Positions 20,915 through 31,499 of a stretch of 64,000 nt of DNA are shown here, one piece after another (within the stretch, counting starts at the first letter, position 1; every line of letters starts with the position of its first letter). The notes under the pieces were generated by a model. The model made no database searches and was not told the origin of the DNA. It saw only the letters and a program-made list of their open reading frames with translations. The stretch spans positions 100,831,340 to 100,895,339 of the forward strand of contig OY740772.1 of NCBI GenBank assembly GCA_963513935.1, read 5' to 3'. The stretch is from Aphrophora alni. Its lineage: Eukaryota; Arthropoda; Insecta; Hemiptera; Aphrophoridae. The position numbers and the translations under genes were made by a program.

Positions 20915-21689
20915 CCATATGTCAATAAAGCCCCCCCTCTTTTGTTTTTATTAATGGAAATAGACAGATTTGGTTTGGGGAAAGTTTAGATAACCAAAAG
21001 TAGAGTTTTTTGAAGTATCAAAATTTTCAACCCTTACACCCAAAATGTGGTAGTTTGGGGGTAAGTCAAGAATTGTAAATAGCTACCCCTATTGAGTGAT
21101 ACCTCATTGTAAAGGTCTTTTCAAAATAAGAATAATGGCGCAAACTAGAGGTCTCTAAGTTCATCCTACCCAACATAGCAACCAATCGAATTGTGAATTT
21201 TACGTTAATAATTAGACCGGAAATGTTACGAAATGTACAATAAGCTTTTGTGTCCAGAATCTATTTCTGCTAAAAAGTAAATGGTAGCCATTTCAAGAAC
21301 TTAATATGAGCTAAAAAACCAAGGTAAGTATCTTACATCATTTTACCAACATAGAGCAGTTTGTAATGTAATAAAAACAACCGGAGTTTGTAGGTTAACA
21401 TTCACAATTCGATTGGTTGCTATGTTGGGTAAGATGAACTTAGAGACCTCTGGTTTGCGCCGATATTCTTATTTTGAAAAGACCTTTAAAATAAGGTATC
21501 ACTGAATAGGGGTTGCTATTTAAAACTCTTGACTTACCCCCAAACTACCCCATTTTGGGGGTAAGGGTAGAAAATTTGGATACTTCAAAAAACTCTACTT
21601 TTGGTTATCTAAACTTTCCCCAAACCAAATCTGTCTATTTCCATTAATTAAAAAAAATAAGAGGGGGGTGGGACTTTTTGGACACATGG
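20915..21689. mobile_element. 775-bp foldback element with ~285-bp arms
   Basis: Left arm 20915-21199 and right arm 21399-21689 are inverted copies with about 90% identity by eye, sharing tagataaccaaaagtagagt, the 'gggggtaagtcaagaa' stretch and catagcaaccaatcgaattg. TA flanks both ends (20913-20914, 21690-21691), with termini CCATRTGTC. A 200-bp unrelated loop lies between. No coding sequence. RNA from it would form a very long hairpin. Confidence 0.8.
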
Positions 21690-21869
21690 TATATTGACTT
21701 AGGTTAGAACACCACACACTGGGCAGAAACTCAGGGTCGACAAGTTTCTGCCCAGTGATTTAAAACATTGTTACAAAAAGTACAGTTGATTAAACACTCT
21801 ACAAAAGTTTAAAACAGCCTTTCTGAATATCGTAGTTGCCCTAACGACCTTCGCCCATGTGTTTACATT

Positions 21870-22520
21870 AAAACGACTCCATTCACTTCCCTCGGAGCTG
21901 TTGGGCCTCTTAGCTGTACATATACTGTATGATGGAGCATCCATTCGCTGTCCCTGACTTCCGCCAGATTTCGTAAATATATGAATATCACATTTTCTTG
22001 GAAAGTCAGGATTCGAAACTATATTTTTGACAATAACTTCGCTATTTGTCATCGTAGAGATGTGGGGTTGGTACCATTACATGGATAATTAAAATATGGA
22101 ATTTTTTTATTTATTTTTTCAATTTAGTTGCTTGAAAATGCCTAACGGCGAAACATATGTCGCAATTAAAGCTGTTTTGTGGAATTAAATAATCATCTCA
22201 TTATTTCCACTGGGAATTATTATTATCTAATCTAGCGCGTTATAATAACAAAAAACTGTTTTAAAACGTTATTACACAAAAAGTATTCAATAACGAAACT
22301 AAGATTTGGAATTTTGATTCCAATTATAATTTAAATAGAAAAATTATTCTCTTTTTTACATTTACAATTCGATTATTAAATTTCAAAAGGTTTCTATATT
22401 AAAACGCAAATGTCCGCTATACCAAATTTCTGGTTCCTATTTTAATTTTTTTTTTCCTGCTATCGTGCTTATGGCGAATTTATTTACAAAGTTACCATAT
22501 ACTTCGTATACTGGGTAAGT
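21870..22520 (+). repeat. Dispersed repeat R1, copy 2
   Basis: Includes the gacaataacttcgctatttg motif at 22027 and, at the right, acttcgtatactgggtaagt, parallel to ctttgtttactgagtaagta at 371. Interrupted by the PLE-type tail at 22126-22200. The 93-codon minus-strand frame at 21771-22052 is not supported as a gene. Confidence 0.55.
22126..22167 (+). ncRNA. Decayed hammerhead-like motif in a solo PLE tail
   Basis: Stem I AGUUGC/GCAAUU (22126-22131 with 22162-22167), core UUGAAAA where CUGAAGA is expected (two transitions), one extra U, stem II GCC-UAAC-GGC, GAAA, stem III AC-AUAU-GU and C17 at 22161. All helices pair but the catalytic core is mutated, so this is probably a fossil. The tail continues ttaaagctgttttgtggaat. 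Confidence 0.45.
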
Positions 22521-23015
22521 AAAATTAAAATAAATCACAGCAAATGATTAGACACGAATAAAACGTAAAACACTAATCTATCTAATTATCATTGGATTAG
22601 TATTCAAAGAGGAGACAATGATAACGGAGCTTTGTGTTACAATAGTGGATATGTTCCATTTAACTGATCAATTTATAATCAAAAGCAGAATGTTATTTAT
22701 TCGTATCTGCAATACGCAACTAATAACCACCGTTGTTCTTTCAAATAAACTGTGCACATTTAGTAAACATGATTTGAGAATTATAACACATTCCATTATA
22801 CAATGCGATTTTGTAAACAGTTGACTTCGGTCCTGAGAAGTTTTAACATTCGGTCTTGTTGCGCAAAGTGACTCAACAATATACCACAGATAGTATACTC
22901 AACAAGGAAGTACCAGTAAATAATACCTCAGCTACTGTACACATGAACAAAACAATAACAGTTAGGTGTTTAAAGTCGAAAAACATCTCGGTCATCATTG
23001 CTTTATTCAAAAAAA
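22521..23015. other. No recognised feature
   Basis: AT-rich; open frames at 22618-22824 and 22873-23082 have no recognisable domain. Confidence 0.45.
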
Positions 23016-23019
23016 AAAA

Positions 23020-23192
23020 AAATAAATAATAAAGACCACTACCCTCAAATACTCCATTAGAATAAGGATCGGAAAAGAACAAGAGTTGGTCAAGAGAGAC
23101 ATGATGGAAGAGAGGGATCTAACCCAAGATGAAGAAAAGGTGTAGATCTAGCTGGATTCTTAGGGTGTGCCGCAACCGTACTCACTGTATGT
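23020..23192 (+). repeat. tRNA-derived SINE, 3' body
   Basis: Plus strand: ctaccctcaaatactccatt, ggatcggaaaagaacaagag, ttggtcaagagagac, gagggatctaacccaagatg, gtgtagatctagctgg and ccgtactcact. The head is missing. Confidence 0.75.
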
Positions 23193-23195
23193 ATA

Positions 23196-24077
23196 CAGAG
23201 TGTTTCCATATTCGTCATATCAAAACTAATGAAAAAGTTTATATAAATATATTTTCTAAAAAGCTTAGTTTTTTTTATCTAGCCGCCATTTTGTGTTTTT
23301 AACAAAAAATGTATATCTTTTTAACTGTAAATGATATAAATTTGACATTTTGCATGATACTTAGGTGATATAAAAACCCAATTTGAGAAGAAAAAATTAA
23401 CCAATTTCTTTAATTATTTCAAAAGACTCTTTCTTTTAACATTGTTGTCACCATACAGTGTGGCCTACAGCCTCTAATCACTAAAAAACTAACACAGACC
23501 TTTATATAGTTTGACATTTTATTATTGGGTTGATAACTCAGTTGTCCTTTAAGTTACAGAAAGATTTCGAGGTAAAAATTTGCAGATTTGAAAAACAAAA
23601 ATATAAGTTCTGCTAATCTTAGGCGTTGTGAACAATTACCAAGAATTAATGTTTTCAGTTTTTTGTCGATAATTCAGTTATCCCTTAAGCTAGAGAAAGA
23701 ATTTTAAAAAATCATTTTTGTTTGTCGATGAAAAAGGAAAATATTGTTACATGTAAATATCTTACATGTCGTACGTAAGCGGTTATACGACATATCGTTT
23801 AACACCGTCATTTTTTTTCTGTAAACAGAAGTTGAATAAAAACTGTAAAAGGTTTCACAGTTTTGAGGATATTTTTAGGTTTAAGATTTAGAAGTCAAAG
23901 TTGTAATGAGAAGGTGGTCATGCGTCATATCGTTTAACAATGTTAGGTTATAATGTTTTTCGTAAAAAACAAAATGGCGGATAGACGCGAAACTATACGT
24001 TTTTCGGACCCATATCAAATCAACTTTTTTCTTTATCAAAACAAAACGTCCTAAACGTTTCTCTATGAATCAATTTG
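23196..24077. mobile_element. TA-flanked MITE, same family as 18255
   Basis: Left end TA|CAGAGTGTTTCCATATTCG and right end (reverse complement) TA|CAAATTGATTCATAGAG are weakly inverted. The inner arms match better: agccgccattttgtgttttt on the left against the reverse complement of aaacaaaatggcggatagac on the right. About 880 bp, no transposase. Confidence 0.5.
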
Positions 24078-24339
24078 TATAAAAACAACAATTTGTAGAA
24101 AAAGAAATAAGTTTAACATCAGCAACATTGTTGACTCGATCTGAATGCCAGTTTCACAGTTTATTAAGACTGTCATTATTTAATTAGCAGTGTGTGTTAG
24201 TGTTTATAAACATATACTTGGCAACCGTTAGGCAATACAGAATGGGCGTGTTAGCTATTTATCTTGGTAGGGAAACAAGTTAGCAAGTAAATTAAAAGCT
24301 AGATAGTTACTAAATAGAGTAAAATCCAGCACAAACTTT

Positions 24340-24740
24340 CTCTCTCACCCATCCCCAAAACCAAATAAAAAACGACCAAAAATTCAATTCCGTAGATTTC
24401 GATCAAAAAGTAAAAAAAAAAACTTCGGGCGCCATTTTTGAAGAAGAAAAATTATATATTTAAATATGAACCTAAATTTTGCAAACATGTCCTCCCTTAA
24501 ATCGTATTCATTTAATTATAATTGCAGTCGAGGTTCTTGTCTTTTTTTCTCTTTTTTTTTTTTTTTGTCAAGTATTCCTGATAGTCAATATTTTTACTTG
24601 TGATAATTTACATACGAATTAATCTTCACATTTGACAAAAATTTCAATGAAATCTGTATAGCCGATTTTGAAAAATTACGTACTTAATAACAATCCCATA
24701 GCAAATTTTGTAGTTTTTTTAGCAATAACTCACAAACCTG
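24340..24740 (+). repeat. Dispersed repeat R2, copy 3
   Basis: A leader with 'accaaaaattcaattccgta' is followed at 24640-24740 by 'aaatttcaatgaaatctgta', 'gccgattttgaaaaatt' and 'agcaataactcacaaacctg', the R2 motif order. Confidence 0.45.
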
Positions 24741-24771
24741 CATTTATTCCAAGTCCTATAAAGAGTACGTC

Positions 24772-24990
24772 TGTGACAACCCCGAGATATCACAGCTGTA
24801 TCTACGGTTAGACCCCTCTTTCATCACTCCTATCAGGTCTCTTGTTGCTATTAGAATATTTGAGGACTAGGAGTCTTTATTTTACGCTTTTTCACTTTTT
24901 CTCTTTTTTTTTTAAACGCGATGAAGACCGAGAGGTTTTTAGAATTCGTAGTTACAACCAAGGACCCTTACAATGTCACGCGAATCAGTC
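24772..24990 (-). repeat. tRNA-derived SINE, diverged body
   Basis: On the minus strand: aaaaacctctcggtcttcat, an A-rich linker, agactcctagtcctcaaata, aacaagagacctgatagg and gtagatacagctgtgata. More diverged than other copies. Confidence 0.6.
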
Positions 24991-24999
24991 TATAATTCG

Positions 25000-25615
25000 G
25001 AACCTGTCTACACAGACAAGATGATAAATCCTTTATATTAGAAACGTTGCATTTATATTGTCTCACATATGGAAAAATATACCAATTACAAAAATTAAGG
25101 GACCAAAACCATGGAGTTGAAACATTATTTAAGGAAATTTTGTGTGGATATTAAATAACACTAGAAGTTATTCTGATTACGAAAATGTATGTTTTAGACG
25201 AAAAATTAATATGTTGGCGCTAGGCCGAATTAAAAATGTCAAATATCTAACTTGAACACGGCGTGAGTTTACAAATCTGAATAAAAATTTGGATTTGAAA
25301 TTAAATTACTGTGCGAAATCATGTATTATAGTATTTTGTATGACGAATAAACTTGATAAAAAAAAAAAAAAAAAAAAAAAAAACAATGAGAAATGTGCAT
25401 ATAAACTTTAAAGGCAGTTTTTATCAGATATGTGACAAACAATTCAATAGACATTAAAAGATTGATTATATTTTCATTGATTTCTCTTTATAACAAAACC
25501 AAGGACTCTTATAATTTCACACGCGTGTCTGTCTGTACAATTTAAACTGCTGCTTAAAAGATTTCGACTTTACAAAGTAACTTCCTATATTCCCTACGGA
25601 CCCTAGCTCATGGTA
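25000..25615. other. AT-rich sequence with a 26-bp A homopolymer
   Basis: Poly-A at 25358-25383 could be a retroelement tail, but I find no recognisable body upstream. Nothing else supported. Confidence 0.4.
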
Positions 25616-26413
25616 CACGCTCGACCCTTTTATAAATTTACAAAATGGCGCCGTTTACATTTCTTGTAAAGTTATTGCATTTAAAGATATTTGTTATTAA
25701 AAATTTTAAATAGCCGCCTTTTTATTTATAAAATAAAGTTTTGATTCTTTCTATACTGGTAAAACAAAGCATGACGAATTTGTGTACCAATTTTCAACGT
25801 GTAATCTTAACAATTTTTAGTGTTTAAAATACAAAATGGGCGATAGACAGATAAGAAAACGTTTTGGGAAACATGTTTCGTATGAAATTTTCTTTATTTT
25901 GATACTATCAATTTAGTATCTTATCAATTTCCACCGTTATGTTTTTTAGTGAACTTTTCGGACCTATGTTTATATTAAATTTGTTTTTTTGTTTTTTTTA
26001 ATGCAGAATGAGCTCCTAAAGTTTCTGCACATCTTTATGAATTACCCTGTATATTCCTAGTCGAATCACCCGCATCCACACCAACACAATCGTAATCTTT
26101 GTTACAATTGTCGCTATCGCTTCCGGTGGTGCTATCCGGTACTATTCACTACATGAGTCAAAACTTGATCTATTTTACTACAAAATTACACCAAAACCAG
26201 CTCTGTATGTAGTGTCAATAAATGTATAAAGTTGTAAAGTTCTTTTTGAAACACCCTGTATTTTAAACTGGCGCCATTTTGAAAATATTCAAAATGAAGT
26301 CTGTTTTTGGTACACTTGTAAAACGTAAAAAACAAAAAATGCGGATAAACAATCTGCACAATCAAGGATAAAATAAAGCAAAAGCTTAAAGTTTCAAATA
26401 TTTAATAGTATAA

Positions 26414-26455
26414 ATGAGCTACAATTGTTTCGACTTGCGGCATCATCGGGCAACT
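26414..26455 (-). ncRNA. Hammerhead-like motif, PLE left arm
   Basis: Minus strand: CCGAUGA core (U4 to C), extra U, GCC-GCAA-GUC (last pair weakened by G to U), GAAAC, AAUU, GUA. Stem I pairs only two bases, so self-cleavage is doubtful. Confidence 0.35.
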
Positions 26456-26561
26456 GATAATTTACAGGTATAGACAACTATTTAAACATAAGTACAGGAA
26501 ACTGAAATACAATAGAGAAATCGGGAAAGGTAGGGGGGATGACCTAGCAGGTAGATAAAGG

Positions 26562-26759
26562 TTAATCAACTATGTTACGGATGGGTTTTAGAAGAGGTGA
26601 CGAATTTAATACAATTTGCTCATTTAAGTTGAGAATAGACCTAAGTGAAATAGATCTATTTATTTCTAAACATTCTAGATTATTTAATCTATTGCTTTTA
26701 TTTTCTATATGTAAGAGTTTAACATTCAACTTCGGATCAAAACTATGACCCGAGTCCAA
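26562..26759 (-). pseudogene. PLE endonuclease C-terminal segment
   Basis: The 65-codon minus-strand frame reads DSGHSFDPKLNVKLLHIENK then SNRLNNLECLEINRSISL, and ends in LNSSPLLKPI before the stop. The H-FD, LLH-E-K-NRLN-LE-EI pattern is the region after the GIY-YIG core in PLE endonucleases, with the conserved glutamate, and is close to ILHYEKSGNRLNR at 7160-7220. The GIY-YIG core itself is cut off by 5' truncation. Open to its stop, so probably not ancient. Confidence 0.65.
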
Positions 26760-26770
26760 AATAAATTATT

Positions 26771-26813
26771 AGTTGCCCGATGATGCCGCAAGGCGAAACA
26801 ATTGTAGCTCATT
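26771..26813 (+). ncRNA. Hammerhead-like motif, PLE right arm
   Basis: CCGAUGA, extra U, stem II GCC-GCAA-GGC, GAAAC, AAUU, GUA. Same layout as the left arm but with a fully paired stem II. Stem I is weak. Confidence 0.35.
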
Positions 26814-27474
26814 TATATTATTAAAATATTTGAAACTTTAAGCTTTTGCTTTATTTTATCCTTGAATATGGAGTTTCAACAAGAAATATCTGCTATTACA
26901 TTAAAATCTGCACAATATCTTATTTCCTTAGGTTATAATTTTTCTTTAAAAAACAAAATGGCGGAATAGACTGAAAACAGCGTTTTCGGACCTATATATA
27001 ACAGGACCTTGCTTCGCTCCTTAACCTTGAGAATTTGAAACGTTGGAATTAATCATTAAAGACATTAGATAGAACTTTTCAAACTATTTAATATTTACTG
27101 GGGTAGAATGTAAGCTGAGATTATAATTGACAAGTTGGTATACCTAATGGAAAGTGGCTTCACCCATTTATACTTGATCAGCTGTTCGTAGCTCTTTATG
27201 ACCAAACAAAATTAAATCCTACGTTAAACTCCAAATTGTTATTTCATCTACACAGGGTTATTGATAAAGTATACCAGCTGTTTTAATTGGAGAGTATTTG
27301 ATATAATAAAAAGTGTCAAATGGTAACTCCCCTGAAATTTTTGAAATTTTGATATCATCAGCCATTTCTCCAATATGGTGGCCACATTAAAAAAATTATA
27401 GAAATAGATATTGTTTATGATTGTTTTAGGTTTTCCAAATAGTTTTTAAGATTTTTTTTTATTTTTGTGTATGT

Positions 27475-27810
27475 TTAGGAGCCACAGAGTCTCGAAGTAG
27501 TGGAAAACAAGATTTACAGTGTTCGAAATTACAATTTTGACAATAACTTGGCTATTTGTCATCGTAGAGATGTAAGTTTGGTACCACTACATACACAATT
27601 GAAATCTGCATTTTTTTTATCTTAGTATATTAGAAGTTGAATAACACGAGGTATGAACAAAATAACAGTTTATAATGACTGCCATTTTAACATTTTCTTG
27701 TCGATTATTTGAATTTCAAAAGAATTCCATAAGAGCAACATAAGTCCCCTAGATTTCATGTTCCTATCTTAATTATTGTGGCTACTTTCGTACAAATAAT
27801 TTGTAATGCA
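27475..27810 (+). repeat. Dispersed repeat R1, copy 3
   Basis: acaataacttggctatttgt, catcgtagagatgtaagttt and ggtaccactacatac match copies 1 and 2; 'gactgccattttaacatttt' follows as in copy 1. Confidence 0.6.
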
Positions 27811-27811
27811 A

Positions 27812-28436
27812 TAGCAACCATGTCCATAATCCTAGCCTGGAGTAATATAAAAATAATTTGTAATTGCCATAGAAACCATTTGCATAATCCTAGCCTGGAC
27901 AAATATTAAAAATAATTTGTAATTGCCATAGAAACCATTTGCATAATCCTAGCCTGGACAAATATTAAAAATAATTTGTAATTGCCATAGAAACCATTTC
28001 CATAATCCTAGCCTGGACAAATATTAAAAATAATTTGTAATTGCCATAACAACCATTTCCATAATCCTAGCCTGGAGTAATAGTCTATTAAAAATAATTT
28101 GTAATTGACATAACAACCGTTTGCATAATCCTAGCCTAGAGTAATATTACAAATAATTTGTAATTGTCATAACAACCATTTGCATAATCCTAGCCTGGAC
28201 AAATATTAAAAATAATTTGTAATTGTCATAACAACCATTTGCATAATCCTAGCCTGGAGTAATATTAAAAATAATATGTAATTGTCATAACAACCATTTG
28301 CATAATCCTAGCCTGGAGTAATATTAAAAATAATTTGTAATTGCCATAGCAACCACTTCCATAATCATAGCTTGGACTAATATTATAAATAATTTATAAT
28401 TGCCATAGCAACCATTTGCATAATCCCAGAATGAAC
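27812..28436. repeat. 59-bp tandem array, about 10.5 units
   Basis: Units carry ataatcctagcctgga, then aaatattaaaaataatttgt and aattgccataacaaccattt. The CCTAGCCTGG motif occurs at 27831, 27889, 27948, 28007, 28066, 28130, 28189, 28248 and 28307, spaced 58-59 bp except for one 64-bp step caused by a short insertion (tagtc). Neighbouring units share variants (ggacaaat versus ggagtaat; tttgc versus tttcc), which suggests local amplification. No spacers, so this is not a CRISPR. Confidence 0.95.
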
Positions 28437-28439
28437 TAT

Positions 28440-30148
28440 TCAATAGCAACCGTTTGCCTTAAAATAACAGATAAAACAGCTGATTGAGTTCATCAACATC
28501 AATAATTAAATTATTCTGAAAATTTTAGTTATACCAAGCCTGTACTATTTCAGTTTTGTTTGACATTTCGTTTCAAACACATGAATTTCGTTGTTATAAC
28601 GTTGTTTCATAAGGAAATATATTATATATTTAAATTATTTAAAATAGCTATTGATTAATTAGATATTAATGGTAATAATATAATGTACATCGTAATTCCA
28701 ATTTTCGGGGATGGTGCGTGTCTATTTTGATCTCTGTCTTACATTATGAATAATACTCTAGAAAGATGTTGCCATATTCGTCATATGATTGTATTACATG
28801 TAATAGAAAACTGGGAGAGATTTTCTGCGTTTTCTGAACATAATAACGGTGATCATTAATCCGACTGTAATAGTTATTACACTGACATGTCTCAGCATTC
28901 AACTTATAACACTTATAATTAGGTCAATTAGCTTTAATAGTTCAACAAAAGATTAGGTTAGGCCTAGCCAAGATCAATGTATTTTCAAAGTGTTAATCAA
29001 AATCAAGACTTCATTTGGGGGAACAAATGTAGTTCGGGACAATTTCATGCCAACTTTATGTGCCAAGACACATAAATAATGTTTATAACAATGAAAATAT
29101 AATTAAACACAATATTAATAAAGTACACTTCGTAAGCGACGCCATAATCAGAATTTGACCAGAAAAAATAAACTTGTAAAACTGCCACAGTCTAATTACA
29201 CCACCAGACAGAGCCACAGCAACAAGTGGCCGGGTACAGTTAGTCTCAGATAAAATAAGCTGTATACAGTATGTATTTAATTTGTTAACTTTTGCAAGAT
29301 AAAAAAATTCAGACACAAAATGTCACACATTAACAATAACCCACATAAACAGTTTAGTTTTATAAAATGTAAGCAATTAATTACAACACAACTTAAATCC
29401 CCACAAATAAAGTAAGGATCATATAAGTTAACCTAAAATAATTGTAAAACAGCTGTTATAAATTTGCAAACAAAACAACACAGTAAAACTTATTTGATAT
29501 TGTATAACAGCTGTTTGGAATTATTTTTGTTGAGAAACACGTTATTTAAAAACTATTTAATTTATTACAAAATAAATTTTTCCAAGAAAAATGAATAACA
29601 CCCGCAGATAACACTGTTTAAATTGACACCTCAATTATTGAAATCGGCCTTACAGTAAATAAATACGAGACTGCCGCAGATATTCCTTAGGGGTGGTAGA
29701 TTTACGACGACTCCAAAAACCTTTTCTTTAAGCTCAAATAAAGTGAACGCAATAATATTTTGTTTTTAATTATCAGTTATTTTATGGTTATTTAGTTGTT
29801 TAACATGCAACTGTAGAACAGTTATGTTGTTATCACTGATTCTGGCGGTAAATTACTTTTTCAATTGTTTAAAACAGTCGCCATTATGATATTTTCAATT
29901 CGATTTTTCTGAATTTAAATAGGGCTCCACATGAGACTACTATAGTGTACTGGACCTACCTTATTATTCCTATTTTAATTTTTATGTCAGCTATAAAAAT
30001 ATCAGTAAAAAAAACAAAATCGAAATTTTGTCGATTACCAAACTTTAAACCCTATAATAAACTAAAAATAAATCAAATAACTTTTAAACAGAACGCGCGT
30101 TTGTTTGCTTCATGCAACCAACAAAATTAAATATACACAATCAACGTT
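28440..30148. other. Mostly unique AT-rich sequence, no gene found
   Basis: About 1.7 kb with no dispersed-repeat motif that I recognise. The frames at 29083-29316 (minus) and 29945-30130 (plus) lack domains and splice context. Confidence 0.45.
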
Positions 30149-30480
30149 CAATAAATAGCTTACAAATCTTCTAAACGTACAAAAAGACCAAAACAAAACA
30201 TCTAGGCAGAGAAGTAAGCTTCTAACTACATTCTCGTGATCATCGAAACAACATTCCGGACACGTTTTCTTCAATAGGTTTTAAACATCTTCGCTAGTGC
30301 TTGTCAAACGTCAATAAATAGCTTACAAATCTTCTAAACGTACAAAAAGACCAAAACAAAACATCTAGGCAGAGAAGTATGCTTCTAACTACATTCTCGT
30401 GATCATCGCAACAACATTCCGGACACGTTGTCTTCAATAGGTTTTAAACATCTTCGCCGTTGCTTATCAAAAGTCAATAA
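30149..30480. repeat. 163-bp tandem duplication
   Basis: Two units start at 30149 and 30312 (caataaatagcttacaaatc) and include catctaggcagagaagta and acaacattccggacacgtt with only a few differences. A partial third start (gtcaataaataaatcg) follows at 30473. Confidence 0.9.
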
Positions 30481-30630
30481 ATAAATCGACAATCTAAAGT
30501 AACAAAACTTACATTCAAGATACCGTCACATCCACTAACGTGTCCACGATTAAATACAAAATAACGTCCATGGCATTAGTCAAGATACATAATTATGTGT
30601 TTCAGTATTAAAGTTGTATAATAAAAATAT

Positions 30631-30690
30631 CACTTGATAACGGAGGTTGATTTACACTCTCGAAACGTCCGATTAAACAATATCAATAAT
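30631..30690 (+). other. Possible PLE-type tail
   Basis: cacttgataacggaggttga, ttacactctcgaaacgtccg resembles the inverted tail pair at 44890-45170 (gtgacaacggaagttgattc ... tttcgaaacgttgtg). The GAAACG after a short stem suggests a diverged retroelement tail. Weak. Confidence 0.3.
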
Positions 30691-30796
30691 ACGAACATTC
30701 CATCGTTATCAAATAACTTTAAAATTAGAATACGCGTTTATTTATAAACTTAACTGTTTCGTACGCGAATATTTCCGATTCGACATTGACTGTTGA

Positions 30797-30823
30797 GGTT
30801 AGGTTAGGTTAGGTGAGGTGAGG
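30797..30823 (+). repeat. Interstitial TTAGG/TGAGG run
   Basis: ggttaggttaggttaggtga ggtgagg: three TTAGG units followed by two variant units. TTAGG is the common insect telomere unit, but a run this short also occurs by chance in intronic pyrimidine tracts. Confidence 0.6.
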
Positions 30824-30857
30824 TAGAAATGTTTTTTCTATTGCCCAATACACTGAG

Positions 30858-31035
30858 TAAAAGGAAGGTAAGAACATAAAATCAAGACTTTTTAACCCTC
30901 GAATACTCTAATAGCGTCAGGGTAGGAAAAGAACAAGATTCAATCAAGAGATAGGGAAGATGAAAGAGAGGGATCTAACTCAAGACTACATGAAAAAAGG
31001 ATTTCTCGGGCTGCACGTACTGACTAAAATGAGCC
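30858..31035 (+). repeat. tRNA-derived SINE, 3' body
   Basis: aaccctcgaatactctaata, gcgtcagggtaggaaaagaa, gagagggatctaactcaaga, ctacatgaaaaaagg. A deletion removes the 'gtgtagatccagct' segment, and the copy ends in a GAGCCCC-type flank. Confidence 0.75.
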
Positions 31036-31364
31036 CCAAACGGTGACAAACATACAGGATGACATACCAAATGGTAGAGTCACAACAGGACAGCACTTTT
31101 CTCGGTCAAATTTCGTAAGTTGGTCAACTTGAAGTAACACAAACTCTTAAAAAAAGCAACGAGAGAAGAACGTTATTTTTTTAACCACATTTGCTGCAAT
31201 GGTTATAACAATATTCCGATCACATCCTGCTCCTGCTCCTACAATAAGGACCTGACAACTTTGGTTACTTTCTCTATATTTAATTGTACCGCTAAGCCTC
31301 GCAGCTACTATTACGCTCACGATAATCCCCAGGTTTCCACTCTGGATTAACATATTTATTAATC

Positions 31365-31490
31365 AACTTCTTGGGTTAATACCCTCTCTTTCATCTTACC
31401 TATTAAGTCTCACTCATGTTCTATACCGACTCAAGTGATAGTAGAGTATTCGAGGTTTTTTTATCTTATTTTCTTCTTCTTTTTTTACTC
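31365..31490 (-). repeat. SINE body fragment
   Basis: On the minus strand: cctcgaatactctactatca, tgagtcggtatagaacatga, gtgagacttaataggt and gggtattaacccaagaagtt. Confidence 0.6.
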
Positions 31491-31499
31491 AACCAGTAG

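Larger units (their letters stand above)
26363..26904 (-). mobile_element. 542-bp Penelope-like element with inverted tails and 12-bp target duplication
   Basis: The direct repeat AATCTGCACAAT flanks it exactly (26351-26362 and 26905-26916). The left arm (about 26363-26465) is inverted relative to the right arm (about 26765-26870); both carry ccgatgatgccgcaag, gaaacaattgtagctcattt and gaaactttaagcttttgctt. Between them lies the last part of a minus-strand endonuclease ORF (26562-26759). The element is therefore 5'-truncated, on the minus strand, with its 3' end at 26363 and an extra inverted tail at its 5' side. This is the clearest complete PLE insertion in the window. Confidence 0.85.
25620..27005. 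repeat. Mosaic of TA-MITE family sequence hosting a PLE
   Basis: Contains several 'aaaatggcg'/'cgccattttg' segments and two right termini (attaccctgtatatt at 26041 and aaacaccctgtatttt at 26255) of the MITE family. The PLE at 26363-26904 splits it: the sequence resumes after the 12-bp duplication with cttatttccttaggttataa and an 'aaaatggcggaatagactga' segment. Confidence 0.5.

Noticed and set aside
27812..28436. CRISPR-like regular repeats
   Set aside because: Head-to-tail 59-bp units without unique spacers, in animal DNA; an ordinary minisatellite.
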